From Serinus canaria (taxonomy: Eukaryota; Chordata; Aves; Passeriformes; Fringillidae), in the NCBI RefSeq assembly GCF_022539315.1, contig NC_066323.1:13939719-14003718 (forward strand): a stretch of DNA of 64,000 nucleotides. The letters are read 5' to 3'. Shown here in pieces: positions 26,501-40,542 of the stretch. Numbering within the stretch: the first letter of the stretch is position 1; the number at the start of each line of letters is the position of its first letter. The translations under genes and the position numbers were made by a program. The notes beneath the pieces are model-generated. The model did not search any database and was not told the origin of the DNA. It worked only from the letters and a program-made list of their open reading frames with translations.

Positions 26501-29500
26501 TGGATTCATCTTCATTTTCCTTGGCCCTTGTGTTTTCTCTGTTCATTCCTTCTAAATGAACTTCAAAGGATTAACACTAGACTAGTACTTCCCTGTAGCT
26601 ATTAAGTAATGTAATTGCAAAATAATTTTATTCTTATAATGCTTTCCACAGCAGTCCTTCAATCATTCTGAACTTTTTGAAGGGTAATATTGAAGTATTT
26701 AATAATTTAGAAATAATGGGCTATACTGGTTTTTTAGTGGGTAAAGTAGGTGGTAGGGCTCACTTGTTTAGCTTGCAGATTACTAAAATAAAATTTAAAT
26801 GGAACGTAGTACAGGTCAGTATTTTAGAAAATATTTCATTCCTCTGCCTCCAGATATCCCATGATAAATAACACACAATATATGAGCCTGACCCTGGCTG
26901 AAAAATGGATGTGATCGAACCAGCAAATCAAAATAAAAATCTGGGATGACTACACAATTATTGTTATACTGGGAACTGGAAATTATAAATTAATGTTATG
27001 GTTATTAATCTTATAGCTATATCATCAAGCTGTGACACTTGCATGATAAATTGATTCTCATGCAGTAGAATCTAATTTGTGCATTTTCTCCTTTGCCCGG
27101 GAGTATATCATTCCTGACTGCTGAGCAAAGCTGTAATAGCAGAATACTAGAGTGAGGTCAGTGTTAATAGAGATGTTTTCATTTGCAAAGTTCATTACAT
27201 AGTATTTACTAGTAGGCTATGAAAAAAATCATAAATAATTTAAATTAAGCACTTGTTGAAGTAAATTAAGAAAATACATCTTGCATTTATTAATTGCCTG
27301 TTATCTTCTTTTATAATTAACATTTTCTAAATTTTGAATGATCACTCAGTCTGAGAAGGGCTCCATGATGTACATGGGCATTTAATGGTCATCTCACTTG
27401 AACCTTCTCTATCTACAGCTGTTTGAAGTGACCAGATACTCAAATAAAGAGATTCATTTACCTGCAGAAATACACTCACAAATATGTATGGGAATTGACT
27501 AGTATGTATGTGTGTTCATTTGATACATGCTTCAGAGTCACACAGTCACTCAGTGTAAAGGCATCAAAACTGCAGCCAAGCTCCTCTGATTTTTACTTAG
27601 TAAAGACCTGCATTATGAAGACAAAAAAGACAATAGACCTTGAAGGGAAAAATTGTTGGACAGTGTAATTTTTGTTCCTTTGCTGGTTTTCAGAGCCCTT
27701 TGATTTCTGATCCTTATAAAGCAAAAAAGCTTGTGATCATAAATTACTGCTGCTTCCTCGCCTTCAGCAATTCTTGTCTGGACATTTTGTGATGTTTCTG
27801 CCTTTGTGACACCTGCCTTCTTTTTCAGGGGCTCACAGGAGAGCAGAGTCTATAACAGGAAAGTTTTTCCTCCTTTTCCTCCAAAAAATAAATAAGCAGC
27901 CCATTATGAATGAGGTACCCAGGATGAGTCCAAAGATCTGGTCTCTCACTGGGGCAATTTGTGCTACTTTTCTATTTAGGACATAGCAAGCATGAATGTC
28001 ACCAACTTCATTTTCTTTAATACTGCTGACAAAGTTCATTTATCCTCATGCTGTTCACTCTTCCAATCTGTTTGCTGTGATTTGTCTGGAATCTGTCACC
28101 TACCTCATTGCTTTTTTAAAATGCTGTGAGCAGGTCCTGTGGACACTCTCAGAAGGGATCTACCGAAACATTTCTGGCTGCAGTTCTGAGCACTGTGAGC
28201 CCAAGGCAGCTTGGTGCCTGATGGGCTTTGGTTCACTGAGCTGACATTATTCCATACAAGGAAGATATTCTGGGCTTTCAGTTCTAAACTGTGGCTTTCT
28301 TTTCTTTATTCATTAGTCATGTGCCATGCTGTGTCATGCAGAGTAGGCAGACTCCTGCCAGTGAGGAGGGAGAAGGGATACTTTGGCTTCCAGGTGTAAA
28401 GGAAAGAGAATACAACTCTTGTAAGCTCTAGTTCTGCCCCTCCCAGGAGCACAGGATGGAATCTAAGCCTAATTAGGAAAACAATAGGTGAGGAAATGGC
28501 ATTTGCTCTGCTCTGCAGAGACAGATGACAACTGAGCTGGTCTGCTGCCAATCCCTTACTGGAGTCAGGGCTTGGGTCTGCCTAATTTAGGGGCTGCTGT
28601 AGGCACAGTCTTCTAAGGCAGTAAGAAAAAAAGAGAAACGTGTATGTTTTAAAGAAAAGCACATATTCTAGCAAGGCATTAAGCTGAGACCAAAGATCAG
28701 TTGCATAAAATGTGGATAGTGGAGTCCTATTGCTAGTGCAGAGGTTCAGGACAAACAGGGTAAGCACTCTTAGCATGGCCAGAGTAAAAGCTGTTATGTG
28801 TCACCATAGGAGTTCCAGTCTAAATTGAATTCAGCAATTCAAAAAGTACAACACTGAAGCCCAGGTCTCACTGGAAGCAGCCAGGTACAATACCAATGAC
28901 CAGTCCTCAGATAAGGGCCTAAAAAATCCCCTCAGCTCCATCTTTTGTTGCTTGCTGTCACTTCAAAATAACATCAGCCTCAGACAACTCCAGAGATAAA
29001 AGCCTCATGAACAAAGCATGAGCTTTGGTTCTGCATTGGTGCAGGTCTGGTGTAAGAAGCCTTAAATCTTTTCTTTAGTAGCAAGAAAATTATTAGTCAC
29101 ACTTGATACCCTCAAACAGCCTGGACAGGGAGATTGTTGCCACTGGGTGTGTGGCCCTGTTACTGCAGCAATTGGAGGCAGACAGTCTCATTTCCTGCCA
29201 CTCACACATTCAGCTGCATCCCAAGAGATGCTGTGGAGATTCTGACATAAATATGACTCCAAAGTAAATGTTACCTGACTTAAATAATTTCTATTTTACC
29301 CAATCCTCATTGTTCCTTTTTCCACTCATTTCCCCACCTCTGTAGAAAGACCAGTTCCTGCTGCTTTACTGAGAGATTTCAGGATGTAGTGCATCTTTAG
29401 AGAGGCATGCCTGAACTTCTGGAAAGCTTTTAAGTTGGTCTGAAAACCGATTTGCTTACAGATCTTTTGAAATGGAGCTACACTTTTTACCTATTCCTTT

Positions 29501-32500
29501 GCTCCCCCAGAAGGTAGCAGTTTGGGGATTTTCTTTTTCTAAATTCCCTTTTTTACCACCAAAAGACCTGACAGCTGGAGAAAAATGTCTGTTTTAATCT
29601 TTCAAATTAGCAAATTCTCAGGTTTTGATTGTGGCCACTCACTTCCAGGTTTGCATTAAAAGAACATTGAACATGCTGGTCTTCTCTGACATTCCTTTTT
29701 GCATGTTTGTGAAATGATGTAAAAGAAGATTTTGTCTATTAGTGAGAGATAATATGGGAGCTATTTTCAGATTAGCGCTTGTAAATTAATTCCCACACTA
29801 TAATTTTAAGGTTCAAACTATCAGGAAAATACTATTAAATGTACAAATTCCTGTATAGTTGCTATATTTTTTTTTTATATTACTAGCTTTTGACTCAACA
29901 ACCACTTCAACTACATATATTTGTAGAAACTAATGTAAGAATAAGTTCTCTAGCTGTATTGACAGCTAACAAGCTGTCTCAATTTCTCTGTTACAAAAAA
30001 ATAAAAAAAATGGTAAGGTTTTTATTTCTAAAGAAAAGGAGGTTGATCTGAAGCTGAAAGTTTACTAGTGATATAAGCATTTTTCTGTGAAGAGTCTCAT
30101 CTTTTATATTAAGAGGAAAATGTCAGTAATCTGTTAATAAGCATGAGCTGCATTGTATTTAACAACTTACCACCTGTTTCAACTCAAAACATTCCCTGCT
30201 TACTTTAAATTAGCATTTTGTTCTGCAGTTTTAGTGCTGTGTCAGTAATTGCTGATTTTTCCACTTAAACAAGTAACAAGTGCCTGAGCTGTCTCCAGCA
30301 GCCTGGAACTGAGGACAAGCAGAAGGTCCACCTTGCTTTATCTGCCTCCTGCCTCTAATGGATATTTTCTATTTTCAACTCCAGCGTTGCCATATCTGCT
30401 CTTACCTGCTTCTCTGTGAAAGCAAGCCCAAAACCAAAACCAACCTCATTCTGTGCCTCACTCTGTTCATACAGTATTTATGCTACCCAGCTAACTTCAA
30501 TTCCAGCTTTAATAGTGCTGCAAAGAAACCCAGATTGCCTTTTCCTTGTAACTAAAGAGTTCTGTGTTTGCCTCTTTAGGTACTTCTCTTTCCTTTTCAG
30601 TTAACATGTAATTGATCATTACTCTTAAGTAATCATTTTATGGATATTCATTACAAACAATTTCCTCCAAGCCTTCTAATGAACTATTCATTGTGAGAGT
30701 CATGGCTGGTACATATTAAGCTTTCAATTGTAGCAATTGAAATATTCCACTGCATTCCCCCAGTCTTCCCTGGAAACAGAGTATATCTGGTTTCTACACT
30801 TGCATAATTGCATGGTTCAGTTCATTTGTTCTTATTGCAAAATCAGATTTAAGCCATTTTATTCTTCATGACACTCTCTTGGTTTTCTCACTACCCATAA
30901 TTAACAGTTTCTTAGCAGTCAAAACCAGTTTATAATCACAGTTGAATTTAATAGTCAATTTTTAAAATGCAAGACTTGACATCCTGATGATTAATAGAGA
31001 AGAAACTGCATCAGAATCTCTTATCTCCATTTCAGTTACTGAGCCTGGAGCTAGTGATACTTAGCAACATTGCTGTATTTTTAGCTGAAATGTCATTGTT
31101 TGAGCATCCCAGTGCATATTATTAATGCCTTGAGAATTTTTAAACTCCCCAGATCAGTTCTGCACAATCAAATACAGTTATGAGAAAAAAGAATTAGACA
31201 CATTTATGAGAGCAATTAGACCTCACAAAAATAGAAACTTCCTGGAATGTATTTCAGCAGTGACAATCTCACCACACCCCAAAATATTTACCATGAAGAA
31301 AAGTCTTAGTGTAGGTAGAAAAAAAAGAATCAAAACAGACTTAAAATAAATATAAGAAACAAATTCACACTAAAAGTTCAGTGGAATTTCTCTTGGCTAA
31401 AGAGTCAGTGTTCTGTAGAAGCAGTACAGGTAAATTTAAAATAGAAAGAGAACCCAGAAGCAAACAAAATGTCTGCAGTGGTTTGTGGGGGAAAACATGT
31501 ATTTGTTTCCTTGTTTTCTTTCTGATGACAGTTGTTCCTTGTGCCAAATCAAATCAGATGGATTTACTCCATACTTTTTTCTTCCATCAAAAGCATATTG
31601 ATGCCAGGCCTCAGTTCTTCCCAGAAAAAAAGGAGAGGGGCTTGCAAGAAAATTGGATCTTTTTTACCAATATTTGCTTAGTTAGCAATATGAGGAGAGT
31701 CTAAAGAAATACATGGCAAGGTAATGCTTAATTTAACTGGTACATGAAAATTCACAGATCCCACACACACAGCCTCCCTCAAATGAAATCCTTTCAGCAT
31801 TGTCTAAATTATTACTTTGACTTGTTTCCTTTCCTGTGCTGTGGCTCAGGGCAGGAGGATATTTTATCTACCTCAAGGGCCCTCTTGCTGCTAAAATTCA
31901 AACATTTAGAGAGTTGGATGAGCCTGTTAAAGAACCTGTCGAGGTACCAGTGCTTGAGGCAACTGACACTTGTTCAGTCTGTTCCCATCCACTTTTCCTG
32001 GGACTCTGGAGCCTGCCTGCTCCAGCTGATGCTTTTGAAGCAGCAGATTGTTTCTATTGGGTTTGCTGTGCTAAAGGTGCAGGGCTGCAGACTCTGCCCC
32101 CTTACTGAGCCTCTGCTTGCTGGCCCTGTAAAGTCAGGAGTCACCATCCTGGAGAAGAGGGAGGGAGCTTTTATCCAGTGTCCAGTCCAGGGCTGGGGGA
32201 ACACACAGAGATTCTTTTCACCATTTCACTTCATGCTCTTGGCTTCCAGAGTTTATGAACTGGTTTATGTGTTTCAGTTCATGCTTGTTTAACCCCAAAA
32301 ATGCCTAGAAAGCTGTAGCACAATCACATCCCAAGGATGAATAGTGCCTAGACCTGGACAGGCATCTTTCTGCTTGCTTTGCTGCCTCAGACCTATCAGT
32401 ATGATGTCAGTAGATATGAGCAGCCTGAGAGCTGAAAAAGATCCAGCAGTGTGCTGAGCAGCCCGTGGGGAAGCAGAGCTAAAAGGCTGATTAGGGCACT

Positions 32501-33597
32501 GCAGCTCCTGCCCAGGAGGCAGTGAGGAGCAGGCTGAAGGGCACAGGCACTGTGGGGGTGGAGGGTGACACTGTATGGGAGCACTCACAGAGATGGCACA
32601 CGGTGATCCCACTGCTGGCTCTGTGCTCAGCCCACCCCACGGGCCTGGGGCAGTGTGTGTGCAGGGTTTCAGGGAACAATGATCACAGTGGACATGAGAA
32701 AGCCCTGAGCTGTTGTGTAAATAATCATCTATGTAGACATGCCCCAAGTTTAAGAAAAAGACACAGCTTTCTTCCTCCATGGCCATTTACATTTGGCTAC
32801 TGGTGGGCACTATTTTTGGTTTTCTGTTTCCTCCCTATGTGTGTTCCTCCTGCATTATCTGTGTCCAGAGCTCACACTCTTATCAGCTTCTGTAACTACA
32901 ACACTGCACCACAGTGATGTTACTCTGTGATTCCAGGGAGCTACAGCCAGGGCCAAGGCAGTATTGATAAATATCCCTATAAAACAGATTTGTTATTATT
33001 CCTGACAATCCTGCTCCCCTGCCCCTCCAGACTTTCCACAAGCTGGGTCTGTAGTGTGTCCACAGTCACTGACCTGCTTGTTCTGGGCAGCACAGCTTGC
33101 ACCTGCCAGAGCAGCCCTTTTAAGCAATGTGTTGTTGTTCACCTGGACATTGCCATACACTGCTTGTGATAAGATACAATCAGGCACAGACTGAAATGAT
33201 TTTACCCTGTTGCATTCATTCCCTACCAAGTGATCTCCAACGATTTAAGTGTAACAACTTTTTTTTTCCCTTTCCTACTCAGTCCCTGCCAAATTCTTTC
33301 AAATAGTCCAAATTCCTACATGTTACAATTATGTTAGTCCTACACTTACAATTACTGTCAGATTATGGTTGGATCATACCATGTATTAATTGAAAAAAAA
33401 TTTCTACAGCCCTTGAATTTCCAGATACACCACAGTGGAAATGCTATGAAAGCATGATTGTCCTTAGAACATATATCTCAAATTTCTTTTGTTATAAAAA
33501 GCTATTAGGAGACTAATTTGGTTTTTTTATGCAGCCTTTTGCAAGCCTAGGTAAGAAAACAGAAGCAGCTAACTCTCCTTTTTTTTTTTAATTCCAG
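23581..33597 (+). other. SLC9A9: U2-type intron, 10 kb, containing a solo LTR
   Basis: The donor is GTAAGT and the acceptor is a T-rich tract ending ATTCCAG. The intron holds the solo LTR at 24721-25036. I saw no other recognisable gene or element in it. GC-richer patches near 26.1-26.5 kb contain open frames on the + strand, but these have no family likeness and no splice context. Confidence 0.85.
24716..25041 (+). mobile_element. Solo ERVL-type LTR with 5-bp target duplication
   Basis: The LTR itself is 24721-25036 (316 bp). It begins TGTACTGGTTTGGGC and ends GGGGTTAGACTCAACA, keeping the TG...CA ends. The direct repeat AGCTC flanks it at 24716-24720 and 25037-25041. A 5-bp duplication is typical of ERVL elements. 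Inside are recognisable family blocks: TTAATTTTCTTCACAGTAGC, GCACTTACACAGAGCCAAGG, CAGGACAGCTGACCCCA and TTCTCTCCCCCATCCCACCA. It is shorter than a complete copy of the family: the TATA and polyadenylation part between the CAGCTGACCCC block and the TCTCACTCTTACCC block is mostly missing. No internal retroviral sequence remains, so it arose by recombination between LTRs and was later deleted internally. Confidence 0.88.
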
Positions 33598-33686
33598 GTA
33601 TTGTTGCTGTCCTTTTCTGCGGAGTCACACAGGCCCATTACACCTACAACAATCTGTCAGCAGATTCCAAAATGAGAACTAAACAG
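33598..33686 (+). CDS. SLC9A9: SLC9A9 exon C ([18 protein letters not shown])
   Basis: This 89-nt exon lies between ATTCCAG and a GTAGGA donor. Two bases complete a Gly codon, then 29 codons give [18 protein letters not shown] and a polar stretch with [11 protein letters not shown]. The first part is a membrane helix. [11 protein letters not shown] is a hallmark of the organellar exchangers NHE6/7/9 and is not found in the plasma-membrane members. The exon ends in frame after CAG, so exon D starts with a whole codon. The acceptor has a long T tract with an upstream AG at 33549 that is not used, since it would bring stops into the frame. Confidence 0.94.
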
Positions 33687-36600
33687 GTAGGATGGAAATA
33701 ACTGACCTTGTGTCATACACTGGTGTAAGGAGTGACAGTCACTGCAATTCACCTGCATGGGATTTCATCAATGCACAGCAAGAGGCCTCTGTCTTCATCA
33801 GGGGAGACTGGAGATTTTGCCTGGAAAACAGTAACAATTGTCAGGATTAGCAAAAAAATATAAGAATCAGTTCTTCCCAAGAGACCTGAAATGCCAGACA
33901 GAGATGGAGATAGCAGCTTACACCAACTTCCATACAAAAATGCTTCAAAATTAGGAAATCAAAGAGCTCCAGTAAGTAAGGTTGGATCCCTGCAGATTTT
34001 TGCAAAGGGATTGCAGAAACTGCAGTCTGTCCCACAGATTTAAGCAATGACATTGTTTAATTTCTGTCTCATTAAAATTTCCATGATTAGAAAGATAGAG
34101 ATTTATTCTTTCCATGTGTTATTTAGAGTTTAGAAATGTGAAATTCAATCATCTGGTTTTTTGTTTGAAGAAGTGACTAGTACAATTGTAATTATTTTTA
34201 AAACATGAGGTTGTTCTCAGATCTATGGCATTGCAGTGTTCAAAATACTTTTCAGCATGAGTAATTTTAGTCAGTCCTGCCACTACCTAGAGCCTGGTAG
34301 AAGTCATTTAAATGCAGTTTTCTTCCCTTTTAACGTTGACTCATATGTCCCAAAACCCCCAGGTTGTAGGAAATCTATCTCCTGGAATAAAATGGAAACT
34401 TATGGCCCAATACTATAATTTTCATGATGCAATCTTGTACCTTTTTCAGCAATTCTTTTCTTTTAAGCACTGGAAATTTTACGTAGAAAAATTCATCACT
34501 TCTTGCACATCTCAATTTAATCAAAAATCCAATTTTCTATCAAAAACTGCTTGATAGAAAAAAATACTGGCCACAGTATCAGTTCAACTGTTAGAGTCTC
34601 ACAGGTTTTAGATCACAAAAAAGTTTCTGGTGACTACTCCCATAATAAAGTGTTAGCTACTGAACAGTAGAGTCTTTTCAATTGCATTTCTTCATAGCAG
34701 GAGAGTCTGATGCTTTCAGAAAGTATTCCAGCAGAGAACCAACCTTTCTCTGATAACTGCATTGAAAGGGAACAACACTGAACTCTACCATAGAATTGTT
34801 TCTGTTCTGCAGAAAGACTGCATTACATATGCCATTACTCCCCTTGCATATAACTTACAATTTGAATAGAAGGTTTTTTTAGGGATTCTTCTGCATGTTT
34901 TAATGATGTATAGCCTCAGAGAGAGAGAGAAAAAGCCAAGGCTGTGGTATTTTTAATTATCTATGAAGCTTTTCAGCAGGAGAATCAACTCATATTTTGT
35001 TTAAATGCATCCCGGTTTTGTTCATGTTTGCTCTGTTATTCCCTTCTATTCAACAAGTGCAAAACAAAATAGTGAAGATAAACCAAATTTACCCTTGAAC
35101 ACACAGAAAAGGGATTATGTGTTTCTCTATGGAGCTATGAGTTTTATGCACATTTTCCTATTCTGGTTTTCTCTTCCCCATAAGCCCTTAATCCTGTCTC
35201 CTTTATGATATGGTTCAAACACTGTTGTTGAATTCCTTTGAATTCTTCTAATTTATTTTCTAATCCAAATATTGCCCTTTCATATGCAGCTGTTGCAGTG
35301 AGACCTGCACTGCTTCTTTCTTTCTCTCCTCCCAAGAATTCTCTTGAAGCAAATTTAATAAGCCACACTTGGCATTCTCATAATCATATATAACTTCAGT
35401 GAATATTGTTGCTCAGACAGTTGGCTTTGCTCCCAATCTAAGTAATTTTTATTACTCATTACTGGCCAAAATCAAGGGCTTTTCAGTTCTTTTGTAGAAT
35501 CATTCCAAAGCAGTCTCTCCCTTTTGTTACAATATGACAGATCTTTCAGAAAGGAGTGCTGAACTGTAATGCACACTGATAAAACAGTGAGTTAAGGCTG
35601 AAGTTGAAGCTAACAAAAACTGTGGAAATTAGATTTAAAACTGTAAATCAGATTGCAAAATTGTGTTAGCTGTTTTTAAACAAACACCTTATTTTTACTG
35701 CTTTGCATAATTTTCTTTACATTTTTTACTTGCTTTGAAAATTTTATGGCTTGATGGTAAAATCTGGTATAGAGAGACAGAGAAGGTATTTCTGACCCTG
35801 GTGCCAAGTTCTGCATTTCCCATAATACATCATCCTTTGCTCTAAAAAAAGTAAAAAGTTTCTCTTCAGTCACTGGTGTAAAAGGAGAACTTATCTACAG
35901 TTGTTAAATGAGAATTTAAGAAGGTCTATTAAAAAGGCCTGTTAAAAGATGCCATGTAATTATTAGTCCTCATGTATCCTTTATTATTCTGTCAATCACT
36001 GTTTAAGATTTCATGAAAGAGAAATATTAGATTTCAAGCATCTGAAACTTACAGAATCTGAAACTATATAGCAACACTAATCTTTTTCAAAAATAAATTA
36101 TTTCAACACTCTCTTAAGAAAAGTAGATTAAAAAAATTAGTGAAAATGGAGGCTTTAGATAGATTTCATTCCATTCAATTATCCCCATTTTTATTAGGTA
36201 TTTATAAACATTCTGTGTCTTTTTACTGTCATTTTTTGAACATGGGTGGTGTTTTATGGAAGTCATTTTAAGTCATCATCATTGACCAGACAGCAGCCAT
36301 CATGATTTTACCAGTGAGATTGACCTTGCCCTCCATGGCAGCAAGGCTAGCTCCAACACGAGTGCTCCTGAATTTCAGGCACTTAAAGTTTAATTTATCC
36401 AGTGTATCTTTAGTGAAGGAGAAGATGAAACTGCTGGGATCTGATTGAAAGCTATTTGACTCTGAGCAGCTTTCTCCAGAATTATTTCCAGCTGCTATCT
36501 CCCCTGATGTTATGCTGCAGCCAGACAGTTGCTTCTAAAGGGACTCTGCAGCTCCAATTTTACATTAGGCTTCAGATGTACAGCTGGGCTGGGCTGATTT

Positions 36601-37989
36601 GCTCTGCTACAAGTAAGTCAGAGGCTGGGCAGGGTGTTGTGAGATAAAGAGAAATCCCTGGTTTGTTAAGAGTTGGCAGAGTGTAAATCCCTACAGGTCA
36701 CCTCTAGAAAAGGACTCATGGATAAGATTGTGTTTTCTACAGGAAGATAAGACATTGCTTGCTCTGTGTTTCTCTCTGCCCTCTATCACTTCCACTCCAA
36801 TGCCAAGCTAAGGCCAGCACATTCTCCTAGTGGTGGAGTACTGACTAATGGCCATAAATATGAGTTGTATCTTTTCTGGTTATGTTCCTTTAACTCTGGG
36901 GAACTGCAACAATGAGAGTGGGGCAGGGCAATGCCTCCCTTAGGTTAAGTGTGCAAGGATGTGAAGAATTCTCTTTGCAGACAAAACAATGTCAGCAAGT
37001 TACAAATTCTGGAAAGGGAATTGTGAAATGCATCACCTATGTAAGAAGAGCCAGGGAATTACAAGAAGACAGAGGAAACATGTCCAGCCAACAAGGGAGC
37101 AGGTCACACCCTGCCCTGCCTGTCCCCATTCATTCCCCAAGCTAAGCCTTGTTCTCATGGTCACCTCTGAAACAGCTGGGTCTAACTTTTGGTGAAGGTT
37201 GCTTTCTCAAATTAGGTGTAGCAGCCTTTCTAATCCCATAAGGAGTTAGCAGTTACTCACCTGGGTTGTTGTTTCTGCTAGCAAGCCCATTCAGGGAGCA
37301 AGCTGCCTTAGAGAGAGGAGCTCCTGGCCTGATTGCTCAGCAGCACTGGGCGTGCTGTGTGCACAAGATTCCAAGTTAAGATTTCAGTGGCCCTCCACCT
37401 CCAAGGTTTAACACAGGCAGGAGAATGAGACAAACATCACTGCTGCTTAACTTGGGAGTAACTTAACCAAGATGCAGTCTCAATCAGGGGCTTGAGCAGA
37501 TCAGTTTGCACTGCAGGGCTCAAAGTTCTGACTGCTCTTGGGCTTTACTCACTGATGGGCATAGTACTGATTGCTTCAAATCTTAGTCTCTATCTCACTA
37601 TATAGCAGACATGATTATCTCTGATTAATGAAAGTCATTACTTTAAAGGGGAGCAGCTAATATTTCCTGGAAATCCCTGAAAAATACATGAAGCTTTCAA
37701 AAGGTTCCTAACTCATTGATGATGCAGCTTCCTTCCAACAAGGACACTGGCTAGGGATCAATGAGCTGATTTCTGGATCAGAAATTAAGCTGCATTCCAA
37801 AGACACTTTGGTGTAAAAGGACTGTGGTTTTAAGCATATTAATTTAATTCTAATTAATCACATTAATCAAAAAATGCTGAAAAAAGAGTCATAAAACTTT
37901 TTATAGTTTCTCAAAAACTGCAAATCAGATCCTTATAGTCTCTTGACCCTAATATGTTATAGTATAGTCTAATATAGACTTTAGACTTA

Positions 37990-38150
37990 GAATAACGGAA
38001 TCATTGAAGTAGGAAAGGATCTCCAAGACCATCAAGTCCAATCATCAACCAAATACCATCATGCCACATCTACTGCCAGGGATGACATTTCCACCACTTC
38101 CCTGGGGAGCTGTTCCATCCATGATTATGGACTCACTTGAGAAGCAAAGC
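37990..38150 (-). mobile_element. CR1 LINE 3' fragment
   Basis: The + strand reads GGAATCATTGAAGTAGGAAA, GATCTCCAAGACCATCAAGT, CCACATCTACTGCCAGGGAT and CCACCACTTCCCTGGG. This is the reverse complement of a CR1 3' end, whose tail is at the low-coordinate side. It is a truncated, diverged copy without reading frames, typical of bird genomes. The far boundary is approximate. Confidence 0.88.
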
Positions 38151-40476
38151 AAAACTTCAGAGCAAAAGTAAAATATGGCAATAGAGGTATTCAAATCAAC
38201 TGAAAGGGGAAAAAATCAATTAATCAAAGGAGTGTTACCTGAATGCCAACAGACAATGTTTACTAAAAAGAGCAGTGCAGGACTAAAGGCTGAGAGGTGA
38301 CTGAAGTCACTGTACCCCAATGAAGCACCATCACTGGGATCTGACATTCTACTGCTTTCTGCTGGCCTATGGATCTTGTAAACCAGTCACAAGCAGAGCC
38401 ACAGCCAGCACTGCAACAACAAATCTCCTTTCTCCAGATACATAACTCTGTCCTATAGGATTCTCCCATCAGCTGTCTTTAGAGAAGAAAATAAATAATG
38501 CACTGCAAATTCTGCTTTAGTAGCAGAATGATTTCTCCTGAGTTTGTTGTTAAAAGCACATGCCAGGAGCTGCAGCTGCTGCTGTTACCTTTCTGTGAGA
38601 GAAGGAGAGCAGCTGGGGAGAGATGACTGCACTACCAACACCCAAACTGCATCTGCTTTGTGAGGGTCCCACTCCAGATATCCAGCACTCACACCTGGGA
38701 GAAGCAGCCCCTCTAATTTCACAGGGAGCTGCAGCACAACATGAAATGGTTTGGTGCCTTTATTTTAAACCCTCCCCAGTCACACTGGACATGTGTGTGC
38801 CCTGCAGCTTTGGTTCTGCTATTTGTGTGAGTGTTTAAGAGACCAAACAAAGAGAGCTGGGCTTGCTTCTATATTATACAGCCTACATTAATTTATCTCT
38901 GGCTAATGCCTACTATTTTCTATTATCAAACATTGAACTGTTTATAGATAATGAGTTTATACTTCTAGGAAGAAAAGTACATGCACAAATGTCAGGTTAT
39001 AATGGCTCTTCTAATTCAAACTCTTATAAAAAATTGAGAGTATTTCTAGGCAGAGAAGAACCCTACTTAGAGTAAAATGCCCTAGATTATTAGCAAGGCA
39101 GAACTACCCCAACACAAAAATACACAAGGATAATTCTCATCCTTTTGAGATGAGCAGCCTCATTGACAGGTGTTGTGATTTGTTCCCTCTTCTTAGGGGC
39201 AAATGACCTTTAAGGCACTGCATGAGGTCAGGTATTTCCACACAAATGATTGGCAGAGAGAAAGACTGAGAGAAAAGTTATCTCTCAGAAAGGTTAGCAC
39301 AGTACCAGATTCTAATCTGTCTTTGTATCTGTGCTGTGCAGGAGGAATCTGTTTTCCCAGCACGCCTCAATCACAGTGCCTACAGGAAAATTTCATACCA
39401 GAATGGGGGGTTTATCTTCCAAGGCATATAGCTGGCTGTCTGATAGTCCTCTGAAAGCAAACTGGAAATTCTTTTTGGCTAATGCATTCAGGTCTGGCAC
39501 TCTTCAGTAATACACAAGAGGACTTTGCCTAAAGAATCCAGTAAAGCCCAAATTCTTGGTGAGCATTAAATATGTTGCATGCATGAAGCACATTTGTCCA
39601 TTTCAGTGGGGACTGAGCATAAAAGTTAGCTCTGATGGGCACTGTCTCATGGTTCCCTCTCTGCAGCTGAACAAAAGAAAATGCTCTGATTTCCAACCTC
39701 CTTGAACCCCTGCGAGTTCACACTCAAAAGTGATAAAGACAGAGGCTTCAGGCAGGGCTGCCCAGCAAACAGCACAGGTGACCAGCTAACAGGGCTCAGT
39801 AGAAAGGTCTGGAGAAGATACTCCTTTTGACAACAAGAGTCTGAAATTAAAATAGCATTTGGGAAGATTTTATTGTACTGGAATAGCATTAGTATAGTTT
39901 TGCCCATGTTTTAGCCAGTTTTGCTTAAATATTTCAGAAATTAGTAATATTAAGGAAAAACCTTGATCTTGTCTTCTGGTATTTCACCCAGATTTTTTTT
40001 TCTTTTTTTGAGACAAGGCCTATAGCAAAAATCTTCATTTTGCAGCTGTTGAAAGCAATCAGGGAAAACATAGAAAGGCCCTTAGGTTTTTTTCTTTTTG
40101 AGAGAAGGAAATGACACCTACATAAAAGGGTTGTAAGCACAGTTTGAAAAAGAATGGTTTATGCAGCATTTATCTTATGACTATTGGGATCAGATACCTG
40201 AAACTGTAGGTTAAAACAATTTCTAATTTTGAGGTAACTAACCTATATTGGAAACAACACAAGCCAGAGTCTTCTACCCTTCTAAAAGTCCAAAAGCTGA
40301 GGTCTCCAGACATTAGCTATCACTACAGCTCCAGCCTACGTACCCTGAGGAGCAGCAGCCCCTCATTCTTGTCATGCACTCCCTTCTAAGCTCCAGTTTT
40401 CCCTCCCTCCTGAGCTCCAGCAGTGTCAGATGTGCTGGCTGAACCCTGTGCTCCTGACTGCAGAGCCAGAGCATCT

Positions 40477-40542
40477 CTGCAGAGCCCCTGGCTCTGTCAC
40501 AACCAGACAGAGTTGGTTGTGACAGAGCCAGGGGCTCTGCAG
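40477..40542. repeat. Perfect 29-bp inverted repeat, 8-nt loop
   Basis: The left arm 40477-40505 begins CTGCAGAGCCCCTGGC and ends TCACAACCA. The right arm 40514-40542 is its exact reverse complement. The loop is GACAGAGT. The stem is GC-rich, unlike its surroundings. No transposon ends or coding potential are seen around it. Confidence 0.96.

Noticed and set aside
26096..26605. Plus-strand open frame of 169 codons
   Set aside because: Same reasons: GC-rich low-information peptide, no family likeness, and it lies inside an SLC9A9 intron without splice signals.
32289..32786. Minus-strand open frame of 165 codons
   Set aside because: Composition reflects a GC-richer patch; no known domain, no splice or promoter context, and overlapping frames on the same strand look equally plausible.
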